A DNA stretch of 64,000 nucleotides from Pseudomonas oryzae (GCF_900104805.1 NZ_LT629751.1:1469001-1533000), one strand, 5' to 3'. Counted from the first letter of the stretch, positions 8,140-17,372 are shown. Translations and numbers: made by a program. Notes: generated from the letters alone by a model not told the origin.

Positions 8140-8940
8140 ATGAGCCAAAGTACTTCTCTCGATTTTTCCCTTGCCGGCAAGATCGCTCTGGTGACCGGAG
8201 CTGGTCGTGGAATCGGCCAGGGGATTGCGTTGAGCTTGGCTAACGCCGGTGCTGATGTGGCGGTCGCTGATTACGACTGGAGCATCGCTGAGGAAGCTGC
8301 CGCCAAGATCCGTGCGCTGGGTCGTCGCTCAGTAGCCCTGCAGGTCGACGTAAGTGATCCCGAAAGCGTTAACAGCATGATGGCCCAAGTTAAGTATCAA
8401 CTGGGTCGCCTCAACGTGGCGGTCAACAACGCCGGCGTCGTCAGCATCGGCAAGGTTGCCGAGCTGCCTGTGAGCGAGTGGGATCGCATCATGAACATCA
8501 ATGCCCGCGGCGTGTTCCTGTGCTGCCAGGCGGAGGTGCGGATGATGCTCGAACAAAAGGCTGGCCGCATCATCAACATCGCTTCCATTGCCGGGAAGGT
8601 GGGGTTCCCCGATCTGGCCCACTACAGTGCCTCTAAGTTCGCCGTGATTGGTTTCACCAACGCCTTCGCCAAGGAGGTAGCGCGTGATGGCATCACGGTC
8701 AATGCCCTGTGCCCCGGTGTCGTCGGTACGGGCATGTGGCGTGGTGAGGAAGGTCTGTCTGCACGTTGGAGTCAACCTGGTGAGACCGAGGAGCAATCCT
8801 GGGAGCGTCACCAGTCCACCTTGCTGCCGCAGGGGGAGGCTCAAACGGTCGAAGACATGGGGCAACTGGCGGTCTACCTCGCCTGTGCGCCTCATGTAAC
8901 AGGCCAGGCCATTGCCGTGGATGGCGGCTTTTCGCTGTAA
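8140..8940 (+). CDS. Short-chain dehydrogenase (probable cyclic alcohol dehydrogenase)
   Basis: 266 residues from ATG 8140 (MSQSTSLDF), preceded by a purine-rich AAGAAGAG site. NAD(P)-binding TGAGRGIG (19-26), NNAG (96-99) and the catalytic Ser149, Tyr162 and Lys166 (HYSASK) are in place; the C-terminus GQAIAVDGGFSL is typical. It oxidises a secondary alcohol to a ketone reversibly. As first gene of an operon with a cyclohexanone-monooxygenase-like enzyme it matches the position of cyclohexanol dehydrogenase (ChnA) in the Acinetobacter pathway. A decayed second copy lies at 15813-16150. Confidence 0.85.
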   Translation: MSQSTSLDFSLAGKIALVTGAGRGIGQGIALSLANAGADVAVADYDWSIAEEAAAKIRALGRRSVALQVDVSDPESVNSMMAQVKYQLGRLNVAVNNAGVVSIGKVAELPVSEWDRIMNINARGVFLCCQAEVRMMLEQKAGRIINIASIAGKVGFPDLAHYSASKFAVIGFTNAFAKEVARDGITVNALCPGVVGTGMWRGEEGLSARWSQPGETEEQSWERHQSTLLPQGEAQTVEDMGQLAVYLACAPHVTGQAIAVDGGFSL

Positions 8941-9120
8941 GCCGAACTGGCCGCCCTGAGTAACCAGCGATGGCTCGAACTTCAGCTGAATAGCTGAAGA
9001 ACCTCAATCGAAATAAGCAATCTCTCGTAGTGACAACGAGGGAAAGGCACATTCTGCCTCGAATTCCTGCCGACGCGTGTTGGCAGGAAGCTCTGGGTGG
9101 CAATCAATCAGGAGAGAACA

Positions 9121-10791
9121 ATGACAACTTCCGTTCTGGCAAAGCGCTCCCTCGGCAGCGACATTATCAACTACGACGCGATCATTATTGGCGCGGGCTT
9201 AGGTGGTATCTACATGCTGAAAAAGCTGCGTGATGAGCTGGGCCTGAAAGTGCGAGCTTTCGATAAGGCCTCCGGCGTGGGCGGTACTTGGTTCTGGAAC
9301 CGTTATCCGGGCGCGCTCTCCGACAGCGAGTCGTTCGTCTACTGCTTCTCGTGGGATCGCGAGCTGTGCCAGGAGTGGAACATCACCACGCGCTACCTGA
9401 CCCAGCCGCAAATCCTCTCCTACATTAACCACGTGGTCGATCGCCACGACCTGCGCAAGGATATCCAACTGGAGACCGCCATGACCTCCGCGGTCTTTGA
9501 TGAGGAAAGCAGCCGCTGGCTGGTGAGCACCGACGATGGCCGCCACTACAGCGCCAAGTACCTGGTAACGGCCCTGGGTCTGCTGTCGGCGACCAACATC
9601 CCGAACATCAAAGGCATCGACCAGTTCAAGGGGCAGAAGTATCACACCGCCAACTGGCCGGAAAACGCAGTCCTTGAAGGCAAGCGTGTGGGTGTCATCG
9701 GCACAGGCTCGACGGGCACCCAAGTGATCACTGCGATTGCGCCGGTGGTGGGACACCTCACCGTCTTCCAGCGTTCGGCCCAGTACACGGTGCCGGTGGG
9801 TAATGGCCCGTTGAGCCGTGAGCGCGTCGACTACATCAAGCACAACTACGACGCGATCTGGAACCAGGTCAGAGGGTCCCGTCTGGCATTTGGCTTTGAA
9901 GAAAGCACAGTGCCGACCATGAGCGTCTCTGCCAAAGAGCGCGAGCAAATCTTCCAGCGCGCGTGGGACATCGGTGGTGGCTTCCGCTTCATGTTCGAGA
10001 CCTTCAACGACATCGCAATAGAAGAGCAAGCCAACATCGCGGCGCAGGATTTCATTCGCGCGAAGATCGCCGAGATCGTCAAAGATCCCGATACCGCTCG
10101 CAAACTTCAGCCGCGCGACCTGTATGCCAAGCGGCCGCTATGCGATAGCGGTTACTACGCTACGTTCAACCGCGAAAATGTTTCGCTGGTGGATGTGAAG
10201 GCCAACCCCATCGAAGAAATCACCAGCAAGGGGATTCGCACCTCCGACGGCGTGGAGCACGAGCTGGACGTGCTGATCTTCGCGACCGGTTTCGACGCTG
10301 TCGACGGCAACTACAAGCGAATCGACATCCGTGGTCGTGATGACCTGAGCATCAAGGATCATTGGAAGGATGGCCCTTCCAGCTACCTGGCAGTGGCCAC
10401 CTCTAACTTCCCCAACATGTTCATGATCCTCGGACCGAACGGCCCTTTCACGAACCTGCCGCCGACCATTGAGGCGGAGGTGGAGTGGGTTTCCGATCTC
10501 ATCGGCTTCATGGAGGAGAACGAACTGGCTAGCGTGGAGACCACTGCGGACAAGGAGCAGGAGTGGAGTGACACCTGCCGCGGGATCGCCGATCAGACGC
10601 TCTTCACCAAGGCCGATTCGTGGATCTTCGGGGCGAACATCCCCGGCAAAGCCAACTCCGTCTACTTCTACATGGGTGGTTTGTGCGCCTTCAGGGATAT
10701 CCTTGACTCGGTCAAGCGTGAAAACTACCGCCTCTTCAAGTTCAAAGCGCTCGAGTCCTCCGGCAAATACGCGCAGCAAGACCGGCACTGA
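9121..10791 (+). CDS. chnB: Baeyer-Villiger monooxygenase, cyclohexanone monooxygenase type
   Basis: 556 residues starting at ATG 9121, directly behind CAGGAGAG. FAD-binding GAGLGG (24-29), NADPH-binding GTGSTG (194-199) and the Baeyer-Villiger fingerprint FKGQKYHTANWP (169-180) are intact. Long stretches match the Acinetobacter cyclohexanone monooxygenase as I remember it (for example YAKRPLCDSGYY, ATGFDAVDGNY, MFMILGPNGPFTNLPP, SWIFGANIPGK), more closely than cyclopentanone monooxygenase. It inserts oxygen into a cyclic ketone to give a lactone using NADPH, O2 and FAD. The symbol names the family; the exact ketone is not proven. Confidence 0.9.
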   Translation: MTTSVLAKRSLGSDIINYDAIIIGAGLGGIYMLKKLRDELGLKVRAFDKASGVGGTWFWNRYPGALSDSESFVYCFSWDRELCQEWNITTRYLTQPQILSYINHVVDRHDLRKDIQLETAMTSAVFDEESSRWLVSTDDGRHYSAKYLVTALGLLSATNIPNIKGIDQFKGQKYHTANWPENAVLEGKRVGVIGTGSTGTQVITAIAPVVGHLTVFQRSAQYTVPVGNGPLSRERVDYIKHNYDAIWNQVRGSRLAFGFEESTVPTMSVSAKEREQIFQRAWDIGGGFRFMFETFNDIAIEEQANIAAQDFIRAKIAEIVKDPDTARKLQPRDLYAKRPLCDSGYYATFNRENVSLVDVKANPIEEITSKGIRTSDGVEHELDVLIFATGFDAVDGNYKRIDIRGRDDLSIKDHWKDGPSSYLAVATSNFPNMFMILGPNGPFTNLPPTIEAEVEWVSDLIGFMEENELASVETTADKEQEWSDTCRGIADQTLFTKADSWIFGANIPGKANSVYFYMGGLCAFRDILDSVKRENYRLFKFKALESSGKYAQQDRH

Positions 10792-10894
10792 GCAGCCGAG
10801 CCTATCGTGATTGTCGGCCTGCTGGCTTACACGTTGGATAAGTCAGTACGGCCGACAGTAGTTGGACGTCTGTAGAACTATTGGAGAGCAAGCA

Positions 10895-12343
10895 GTGGAA
10901 CTGAAAAAACCGGATCTGTTTCGCGAGCGCGCGTACATCGATGGCGAGTGGTGCCTCGCAGACAGCGGGGTCACGATCACAGTCGTCAATCCAGCGAACA
11001 ATGCCACTGTCGGCCATGTTCCGCGGATGGGCCAGGCTGAAACACGCCGTGCCGTCGAGGCGGCCGAGCGAGCACTGCCGGCCTGGCGTGAGCTTTCGGC
11101 GAAGGAGCGGTCTGCGAAGCTCCGCCGCTGGTATGAGCTGATCATCGAAAACCAGCTCGATCTGGCCCGCATCATGACGCTGGAGCAGGGTAAGCCCTTG
11201 TCGGAGGCTCAGGGTGAGATCGTGTTCGGGGCCTCTTACATCGAGTGGTATGCCGAAGAAGCGAAGCGTATCTATGGCGATATTATTCCGGGGCAAGTTG
11301 ATCGGCGACTGGTTGTGCTCAAGCAGCCGATTGGTGTGTGCGCCGCGATCACTCCGTGGAATTTCCCCTCCGCGATGATCACTCGCAAAGCGGGCCCGGC
11401 CCTGGCTGCAGGGTGCACCATGGTCATCAAGCCGGCCTCGCAAACGCCTTTCTCCGCACTGGCTCTGGTTGATCTGGCTGAGCGTGCAGGGATTCCGCGT
11501 GGTGTCCTGTCTGTCGTGACGGGAGCCGCCGCGGAGATTGCCGACGAGCTGACGGCTAATCCGGCTGTGCGCAAGATTTCGTTCACCGGATCGACCGAGA
11601 TTGGTCGCGAGCTCATGGCAAAGTGCTCTCACGACATCAAGAAGGTCTCCCTCGAACTCGGCGGTAATGCGCCCTTTATCGTTTTCGAGGATGCCGACCT
11701 GGATGCCGCTGTGGAGGGGGCTATCGCCTCCAAATTCCGTAACGCTGGCCAAACCTGTGTCTGCACGAATCGACTGTATGTCCACGACGCTGTGTATGAC
11801 GCCTTTGTCGACAAACTCGCTGTTGCCGTGGGGAGCCTGAACGCTGGCGATGGTTTTGTCGAGGGGGTCACCCTGGGGCCGCTTATCGACGGCCAGGCGG
11901 TGGCCAAAGTTCAAGAGCACATCAAAGACGCCCTGGACAAGGGCGCTCGTGTTCTGAAGGGCGGGGTGGCGCATTCCTTGGGAGGCAACTTCTTCGAACC
12001 GACAGTTCTGGTGGATGTTCCGGACACTGCTCGTGTTTCCAAAGAGGAGACTTTTGGCCCTCTTGCTCCGGTATTCAGGTTCTCCGATGACGCCGATGTC
12101 CTCAGCAAGGCCAACGACACAGAGTACGGTCTAGCAGCGTATTTCTACACGTCGAATCTGAGTAGAGCGTTCCGGGTAGGTGAGAGCTTGGAGTACGGCA
12201 TCGTCGGAGTGAACACGGGAATCATCAGCTCCGAGGCTGCTCCATTTGGCGGGATCAAGGCTTCTGGCATTGGTCGTGAGGGATCCAAATACGGGATCGA
12301 GGATTACTTGGAGATCAAGTACCTGTGCTTGGCAGGAATCTGA
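10895..12343 (+). CDS. NAD(P)-dependent aldehyde dehydrogenase (GabD/ChnE-like)
   Basis: 482 residues. I choose GTG 10895 (reads MELKKPDLF) because TTGGAGAG sits 7 bases before it and the family N-terminus starts there. Catalytic Cys288 (NAGQTCVC) and general base Glu254 (LELGG) are present, with PWNFP and FTGST motifs. Overall it looks like succinate-semialdehyde dehydrogenase. In this operon it would oxidise the omega-oxo acid from lactone opening (6-oxohexanoate to adipate, or the C5 analogue), the ChnE step. Function assignment beyond aldehyde oxidation is by context. Confidence 0.87.
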   Translation: MELKKPDLFRERAYIDGEWCLADSGVTITVVNPANNATVGHVPRMGQAETRRAVEAAERALPAWRELSAKERSAKLRRWYELIIENQLDLARIMTLEQGKPLSEAQGEIVFGASYIEWYAEEAKRIYGDIIPGQVDRRLVVLKQPIGVCAAITPWNFPSAMITRKAGPALAAGCTMVIKPASQTPFSALALVDLAERAGIPRGVLSVVTGAAAEIADELTANPAVRKISFTGSTEIGRELMAKCSHDIKKVSLELGGNAPFIVFEDADLDAAVEGAIASKFRNAGQTCVCTNRLYVHDAVYDAFVDKLAVAVGSLNAGDGFVEGVTLGPLIDGQAVAKVQEHIKDALDKGARVLKGGVAHSLGGNFFEPTVLVDVPDTARVSKEETFGPLAPVFRFSDDADVLSKANDTEYGLAAYFYTSNLSRAFRVGESLEYGIVGVNTGIISSEAAPFGGIKASGIGREGSKYGIEDYLEIKYLCLAGI

Positions 12344-12444
12344 CTGATCTGGGTGCCTGATCTGATGCCTTATTTGGTTTCGACGCCAAATGAGGCTCTT
12401 CTAATCGAAACCTATTGGACTGCGTTGCAACCCCTTTCGAAATT

Positions 12445-12471
12445 GCAGAGCTGCCAAAATGGCAGCTCTGC
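12445..12471 (+). terminator. Strong hairpin between aldehyde dehydrogenase and porin genes
   Basis: GCAGAGCTGCCA-AAA-TGGCAGCTCTGC is a 12-bp perfect stem with a 3-base loop. It is followed by GGGGG rather than T, so it may be an RNA-stabilising or attenuating structure that lowers expression of the porin. Confidence 0.5.
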
Positions 12472-12517
12472 GGGGGAGTGCTGAGTCGCGAAATAATAAA
12501 AACAAGGAATAACCTGC

Positions 12518-13837
12518 ATGAAAATGAAATTGCTTTTGCCTTTTGCTTTTTGGATCCTTGCATGTACCTCCAACGCTACCTCCGCCTCTCAATGGGGTTT
12601 TGGTGATTGGGGGGGCGTGAGAAATGAGCTTCTGGAGAATGGTTATGACTTCACCGTTGGTTATACCGGTGAAACCGCAACCAACCTGCATGGCGGTTTC
12701 AATCACGATAAAACTGCGCGCTACACTGATCAATGGGCGTTGGGCGCCCATCTGGATCTGCAGAAGATCCTTGGCTGGAATGCTGCCGACTTCCAACTGA
12801 TGATAACCGAACGGAGCGGGAATAACCTGTCAAACGATCGTATCGCGGATCCTCGAACCGGCCAGCTAAGTTCAGTGCAGGAAGTTTGGGGGCGCGGCCA
12901 AACATGGCGTCTCACCCAAATGTGGTACCGCCAGAAACTCTTCGATGACAAGCTGGACGTAAAGCTCGGGCGCATGGGTATCCAGGAGGACTTCAACAGC
13001 TTCCCCTGTGATTTCCAGAGCCTTGCATTTTGCAGCTCACCAATTGGCAACGTGGCAGGTGATGTCTGGTTCAGCTGGCCGGTGAGCCAGTGGGGCATGC
13101 GGATCAAGTACAACGTTGTGCCCGACTTGGCTTTGCAGGTTGGTGCTTTCGAGATGAACCCTTCGTATCTGGAGACCGGCAACGGATTCAAGCTCAGCGG
13201 CAGCGGTTCTAAAGGGATGTTGTTGCCGGTCGAAGCGGTCTGGAGTCCCAAGGTTGGCGGCCAGAAACTACCGGGTGAGTATCGCTTGGGCTACTTCTAC
13301 AGCAGTGCAAGTGCCAACGACGTCTACGAGGACGTCAACGGGGATCCGCAAGGCTTCACAGGAGAAGCGTTCAAATCGCATGGCAGCAAGCATGGGTGGT
13401 GGGTGATTGCGCAGCAACAATTAACCGCACACAACGGTGATGCTAGCCGCGGCCTGAGCATCTTCGCGAGCCTCACGTTACTTGATCAGGCTACTAGCTT
13501 TATTGATAGGTACCAGCAACTTGGTCTTGTGTATAAAGGTTTTTTCGACTCTAGGCCAAAAGACGACATTGGGTTCGGTGTGGCTCGTCTGCACGTGAAC
13601 GACGACGTTACCAAGCGCCAGCAACAACTCAACGAGGTCAGTGGCATTGAAGGTTACGATGATCCTCGCTTCGTGCCCGTTCAGCGCAGTGAGTATAATA
13701 TGGAGTTGTACTATGGTGTCCATATGACCAATTGGCTGACTGTTCGCCCCAACCTTCAATATGTCCGCAGTCCAGGTGGTGTTGACGAGGTCGACAACGC
13801 CCTGGTCGCAGGCCTGAAGATCCAGGCCAGTTTCTGA
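12518..13837 (+). CDS. OprB-family outer-membrane porin
   Basis: 439 residues with a signal peptide (about 1-23, ending NATSA before SQWGFGDWGG) and the OprB pattern: WGGVRNEL near the mature start, repeated amphipathic strands with KLGRMGIQEDFN, and a terminal phenylalanine (KIQASF) needed for outer-membrane insertion. An AAGGAA site precedes ATG 12518. Carbohydrate-selective porins of this family are sometimes recruited by catabolic operons; here it would let the substrate or an acid intermediate through the outer membrane. Confidence 0.85.
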   Translation: MKMKLLLPFAFWILACTSNATSASQWGFGDWGGVRNELLENGYDFTVGYTGETATNLHGGFNHDKTARYTDQWALGAHLDLQKILGWNAADFQLMITERSGNNLSNDRIADPRTGQLSSVQEVWGRGQTWRLTQMWYRQKLFDDKLDVKLGRMGIQEDFNSFPCDFQSLAFCSSPIGNVAGDVWFSWPVSQWGMRIKYNVVPDLALQVGAFEMNPSYLETGNGFKLSGSGSKGMLLPVEAVWSPKVGGQKLPGEYRLGYFYSSASANDVYEDVNGDPQGFTGEAFKSHGSKHGWWVIAQQQLTAHNGDASRGLSIFASLTLLDQATSFIDRYQQLGLVYKGFFDSRPKDDIGFGVARLHVNDDVTKRQQQLNEVSGIEGYDDPRFVPVQRSEYNMELYYGVHMTNWLTVRPNLQYVRSPGGVDEVDNALVAGLKIQASF

Positions 13838-13977
13838 GCGAGCAGTTGACTCGCTACCACAACGCAAATGTTTTGCAATTTCGGCAAAATGGGTCTTGGG
13901 CAATGACACTTAGATGATGCGGAATATGCTTGCAAGCCGCTGTGTCACGTGGGCAGTTTTCTACTTGGGAGAACGAT

Positions 13978-14691
13978 ATGAAAGTGAGTACTGGAATCAC
14001 CGTCACCTTCAAGCGACCGGACGGTCAGGAGCTTCAAGGATACCTTGCGACGCCGTCGCATACAGAGGGAGCTCCGGCTATTGTTGTGATCCAAGAGTGG
14101 TGGGGACTCAATGACCAGATCAAGGGAGTGGCTGATCGCTTAGCTCACTTGGGCTACCTAGCGCTTGTACCTGATCTGTACCGAGGCAAATCCACGGTCG
14201 AGGCAGAAGAGGCTCACCATCTCATGGAGGGCCTCGACTTTGGCGATGCAGCCGCACAAGACATCAAGGGGGCGGTTCAGTACCTGCTGCAGAAGACGCC
14301 GAAGGTGGCTGTTACCGGATTTTGCATGGGTGGCGCTCTGACGCTGCTGAGCCTTGTTCATAATCCAGAGGTAGCGGCCGCGGTGGCCTGGTATGGATTC
14401 CCGCCCCTCGAATACATCGACGCATCTGTCATCCGGGCACCGGTGATGGGGCATTGGGCTACCCAAGACGCTTTCTTCCCACTGGCCAAGGTCGATGAGC
14501 TTGAGCAGAAGCTTCAAGTGGCCGGTGTGAAAACGGAATTTCATCGGTACCTTGCTCACCACGGCTTTGCCAATGAGAACGCAGTCGGGCCCGGACGTAT
14601 CGAGGCGACCCAGTACGATCCAGCCTGGTCGCAACTGGCTTGGGATCGGACGCTGACCTTCTTTGGACGTACCCTCTGGCCTGCATCCTGA
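13978..14691 (+). CDS. Dienelactone hydrolase family protein (candidate lactonase)
   Basis: 237 residues from ATG 13978, behind a GGGAGAAC site. The alpha/beta-hydrolase triad of dienelactone hydrolases is visible: Cys116 in GFCMGG, Asp164 (ATQDAFFP) and His195 (HHGFANE), plus the QEWWGL motif near residue 40. Family members hydrolyse lactones with a cysteine nucleophile. Because the operon contains no other hydrolase, it is the natural candidate for opening the lactone made by the Baeyer-Villiger enzyme, a step done in Acinetobacter by the unrelated-looking serine esterase ChnC. That role is an inference. Confidence 0.85.
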   Translation: MKVSTGITVTFKRPDGQELQGYLATPSHTEGAPAIVVIQEWWGLNDQIKGVADRLAHLGYLALVPDLYRGKSTVEAEEAHHLMEGLDFGDAAAQDIKGAVQYLLQKTPKVAVTGFCMGGALTLLSLVHNPEVAAAVAWYGFPPLEYIDASVIRAPVMGHWATQDAFFPLAKVDELEQKLQVAGVKTEFHRYLAHHGFANENAVGPGRIEATQYDPAWSQLAWDRTLTFFGRTLWPAS

Positions 14692-14697
14692 GTTCTA

Positions 14698-15552
14698 GGG
14701 GCTGTTGACGTTTCACATGGATAGCCATAGGACCCCGCAGGCCATGGCTATCATGCTCTCGTAACTTCGCTTCAGCTTGTCGTATCGGAACGCCACGGCC
14801 CAGTAGTGCTTCAGCCGCACAAAGGCGTTCTCGACCAGATGCCTGTAGCGATACAGCCCCCTGTCCAAGTCGGCATTGCCCCTGATCGAGTTGCGCTTTC
14901 TGGGGATCACCGGTCGGGCGCCCTGCGTCTCGATCTGTTCGCTGATGCACTCACTGTCATAGCCCTTGTCCGACACGATCACCTCGGCAGACGGCAGCTG
15001 CGCTATCAGCTGGGGAGCTGCCGTGCAGTCGTTGATGTCGCCTCCGGTGATCTCGAAAGCCACAGGCAAACCATGCGCATCGACCGCCAGGTAGATCTTG
15101 CTCGTATGGCCGGCGCGGCTTTTGCCGATCGCCTCAGACTTACCGCTGGCAGCACCAGCACTGTGCTGATGGGCCTTTACATAGGTACCGTCGATGAATG
15201 CCCACTCAAAGTCAGGCTCCTCGAGCAATGCGTTGAACACGTTGAGCCACTTGCTGGCCGTCGACCAAGGGTTGAATCGTTTGTAGACAGAGTTCCAGCA
15301 CCCAAAGGCGCTGGACAGGTCTCTCCAGGGGCAGCCCACGCGCATCCGTTAGAGCATTCCCTCAAACGTCATCCGCAGATCTGGCTTGTGGTAAATCGCT
15401 TGCTGAAGCTGAATTTCTCCAGCTTCGACCAAGCTCGTCACTGAGCATCAATCGGGGCATTGCAAACCCGCAGGGTTATTGGTGGAGGAACCTCAATTCT
15501 GCGGGTTTGCTCTTATTCCTCAAGGCCCCTGCCGCGAAACGTCAACAGCCCC
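14698..15552 (-). mobile_element. IS5-family insertion sequence (defective)
   Basis: The ends are a perfect 17-bp inverted repeat: GGGGCTGTTGACGTTTC at 14698-14714 and its complement at 15536-15552, giving 855 bp. It starts only 7 bases after the stop of the dienelactone hydrolase gene. No clear target duplication is visible. Inside, GCAAACCCGCAG (15462-15473) and CTGCGGGTTTGC (15499-15510) form another perfect inverted repeat near the transposase start. Confidence 0.85.
14713..15443 (-). pseudogene. IS5-family transposase with an internal stop codon
   Basis: The main part (from ATG 15345, 210 residues) has the IS5 DDE transposase blocks: FIDGTYVKAHQHS, GDINDCTAAPQL, VSDKGYDSE and YRYRHLVENAF. 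The same frame continues upstream with IQLQQAIYHKPDLRMTFEGML but a TAA interrupts it right before RMRVGCPWRDL, where related elements have a tyrosine codon; the extreme N-terminus is also in a different frame. The protein is therefore split and probably inactive. Confidence 0.8.
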
Positions 15553-15738
15553 AGAAAGAAGTTTCCACTTCGTGACAATTGAGGTCCATCGTAAAGATAC
15601 ATGTGAGACATAATGCCTCAGAATTCTCAGGTAAGTTTTAGTGGTGAGAGACCGAATGTCTTACGGCGAGAATTCGGCGGGGAGGTTGTGATGATGAATA
15701 ATCATTAAAAATCAAATAGTTATGAATATTTTGATGGA

Positions 15739-15755
15739 TTGGCATTCCTCTTGCT
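15739..15755 (+). promoter_or_regulatory. Second sigma-54 promoter, duplicate of the one at 8062
   Basis: TTGGCATTCCTCTTGCT keeps GG and GC 10 bases apart. Upstream, GTGAGACATAATGCCTCAG (15603-15621) and an AATGTCTTACGG stretch near 15655-15666 repeat the activator sites of the first promoter. The whole stretch 15600-15812 is a diverged copy of 7922-8139. It now precedes a broken dehydrogenase copy and the intact alcohol dehydrogenase at 16273, so it may place the latter under the same activator. Confidence 0.75.
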
Positions 15756-15812
15756 TGTATCGAAATTGCGCCCAGCTGGTGGTGGCGCATCAAAAACAAC
15801 AAGAGGTATGGC

Positions 15813-16150
15813 ATGAGCAAAAGTACTTCTCTCGATTTTTCCCTTGTCGGTAGCATCGCCCTGATGTCCGGAGCCTGTCGTGGCATCGACAGGGCGGTTG
15901 CGTTGAGCCATTCCAACGTCGGAGCTGATGTCGCAGACTAGGGTCGAGGCATCGTTGAGGAAGCTGCCGCCAAGATCCGTGCTCTGGAATGTCGCGAATC
16001 AGTAGTCCTGCAGGTCGACGTCAGTGACCCCGGAAGCGGTTAAAGCATGATGGCCATAGTTAAGTATCAACTGGGTCATTCTTGTGCTGCCAGGCAGGCG
16101 AGCATGGTGCTTGAGCAAAAAATGGCCGCATCATGCAACTCGTCAGGTCA
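15813..16150 (+). pseudogene. Decayed duplicate of the short-chain dehydrogenase
   Basis: Starts MSKSTSLDFSLVGSIAL, nearly the same as the intact gene at 8140. An in-frame TAG follows GADVAD, another stop follows DPGSG, and after KYQLGH a large part is deleted so that only CCQA...EQK and NGRIM fragments remain. It is too short and damaged to code for an enzyme. It documents a duplication that included the promoter. Confidence 0.85.
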
Positions 16151-16272
16151 GTACCTGTGATAGCGTGCTATCGCTTTAATGCTGCAACTTCCTCAGGCCA
16201 GGAAAGACGATATACCAGATCTCAAACAAGAAGAACAACATCACCGCGTGAAGCGGGTGTGAGGATTAGCAG

Positions 16273-17361
16273 ATGACAAATCAGAACTTGACCACAAGAA
16301 CCATGCGGGCAGCGGTTTGGCATGGCCGCCATGATATTCGGGTACAAGATGTTCCCCTTCCGGCAGATCCGGCCCCAGGGTGGGTTCAGGTGCGGGTCAG
16401 CTGGTGTGGTATTTGTGGCTCTGACTTACATGAGTATGTGGCTGGCCCAGTATTCATTCCTGTCGATGCTCCTCATCCTGTAACCGGCCTGAGCGGGAAA
16501 TGCATTCTTGGGCATGAGTTCTCTGGCGAGATCGTTAAAGTAGGTGTAGGGGTAGATGGTTACTCGATAGGCGATGTTGTCACCGCTGATGCCTGCCAGC
16601 ATTGCGGCGAGTGCTTTTACTGCCTCCAGGGACAATACAATCTTTGTGACAGCATTGCTTTTACTGGACTTATGAACGACGGCGCATTTGCCCCGCTAGT
16701 CAATGTCCCGGCCAATGTTCTGTATCGGTTGCCGGCAGGCTTTCCCGAAGAGGCAGGGGCGCTTATCGAACCTCTCTCTGTCGGGATGCATGCGGTCAAG
16801 CAAGCGGGCGATCTAGCAGGGCTTAGCGTAGTTGTTGTAGGCGCTGGCACTATTGGTCTTTGCACCATCATGTGCGCAAAAGCTGCGGGAGCATCGCAAA
16901 TCATAGCGCTGGAAATGTCGTCGGCCCGCAAGGAAAAAGCGCTCGAAGTCGGCGCCACCCGTGTACTCGACCCCAAAGAGTGCGATGTACTTACCGAGGT
17001 TCGTGCACTGACGTCCGGCCGCGGCGCAGATGTTAGTTTCGAATGTGTCGGCAATAAGAACACAGCGAAGCTGGCCATCGACACCGTACGCAAAGCAGGA
17101 ACCTGCGTGCTCGTAGGCGTTTTCGAAGAAGCAAGTCAGTTCAACTTCTTCGAAGTCGTTGCTACCGAAAAGAAACTAGTCGGCGCGCTGGCGTATAGAG
17201 GCGAGTTCGCGGACGTGATCGACTTGATTTCTTCCGGACACATTGATGTGTCACCACTTATCACTGGCCGTATCGGGCTTGAAGATATTGTGTCGCTCGG
17301 ATTTGATCAGCTGGTCAATAACAAAGATCAGAATGTGAAGATTATCGTTCAGCCTGCATAG
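16273..17361 (+). CDS. Zinc-dependent medium-chain alcohol dehydrogenase
   Basis: 362 residues. The catalytic zinc site (Cys48 in CGICGSD, His81-Glu82 in GHEFSGEI) and the structural zinc cysteines 111, 114, 117 and 125 are present, with the NAD-binding GAGTIGL motif near residue 192. It resembles the (R,R)-butanediol dehydrogenase subfamily. In this context it could oxidise the hydroxy acid from lactone hydrolysis to the oxo acid (ChnD step), or another secondary alcohol. It sits behind the duplicated sigma-54 promoter with the broken dehydrogenase copy between. It is somewhat less GC-rich than the neighbours to the right. Confidence 0.87.
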   Translation: MTNQNLTTRTMRAAVWHGRHDIRVQDVPLPADPAPGWVQVRVSWCGICGSDLHEYVAGPVFIPVDAPHPVTGLSGKCILGHEFSGEIVKVGVGVDGYSIGDVVTADACQHCGECFYCLQGQYNLCDSIAFTGLMNDGAFAPLVNVPANVLYRLPAGFPEEAGALIEPLSVGMHAVKQAGDLAGLSVVVVGAGTIGLCTIMCAKAAGASQIIALEMSSARKEKALEVGATRVLDPKECDVLTEVRALTSGRGADVSFECVGNKNTAKLAIDTVRKAGTCVLVGVFEEASQFNFFEVVATEKKLVGALAYRGEFADVIDLISSGHIDVSPLITGRIGLEDIVSLGFDQLVNNKDQNVKIIVQPA

Positions 17362-17372
17362 GTATATAACTG

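Noticed and set aside
8329..8895. 188-codon frame opposite the short-chain dehydrogenase
   Set aside because: Antisense to a gene with complete catalytic motifs; no support.
15462..15510. 12-bp inverted repeat considered as a CRISPR-like or attachment site
   Set aside because: Occurs once, inside the IS borders; best explained as an IS hairpin. No repeat array is present in the window.
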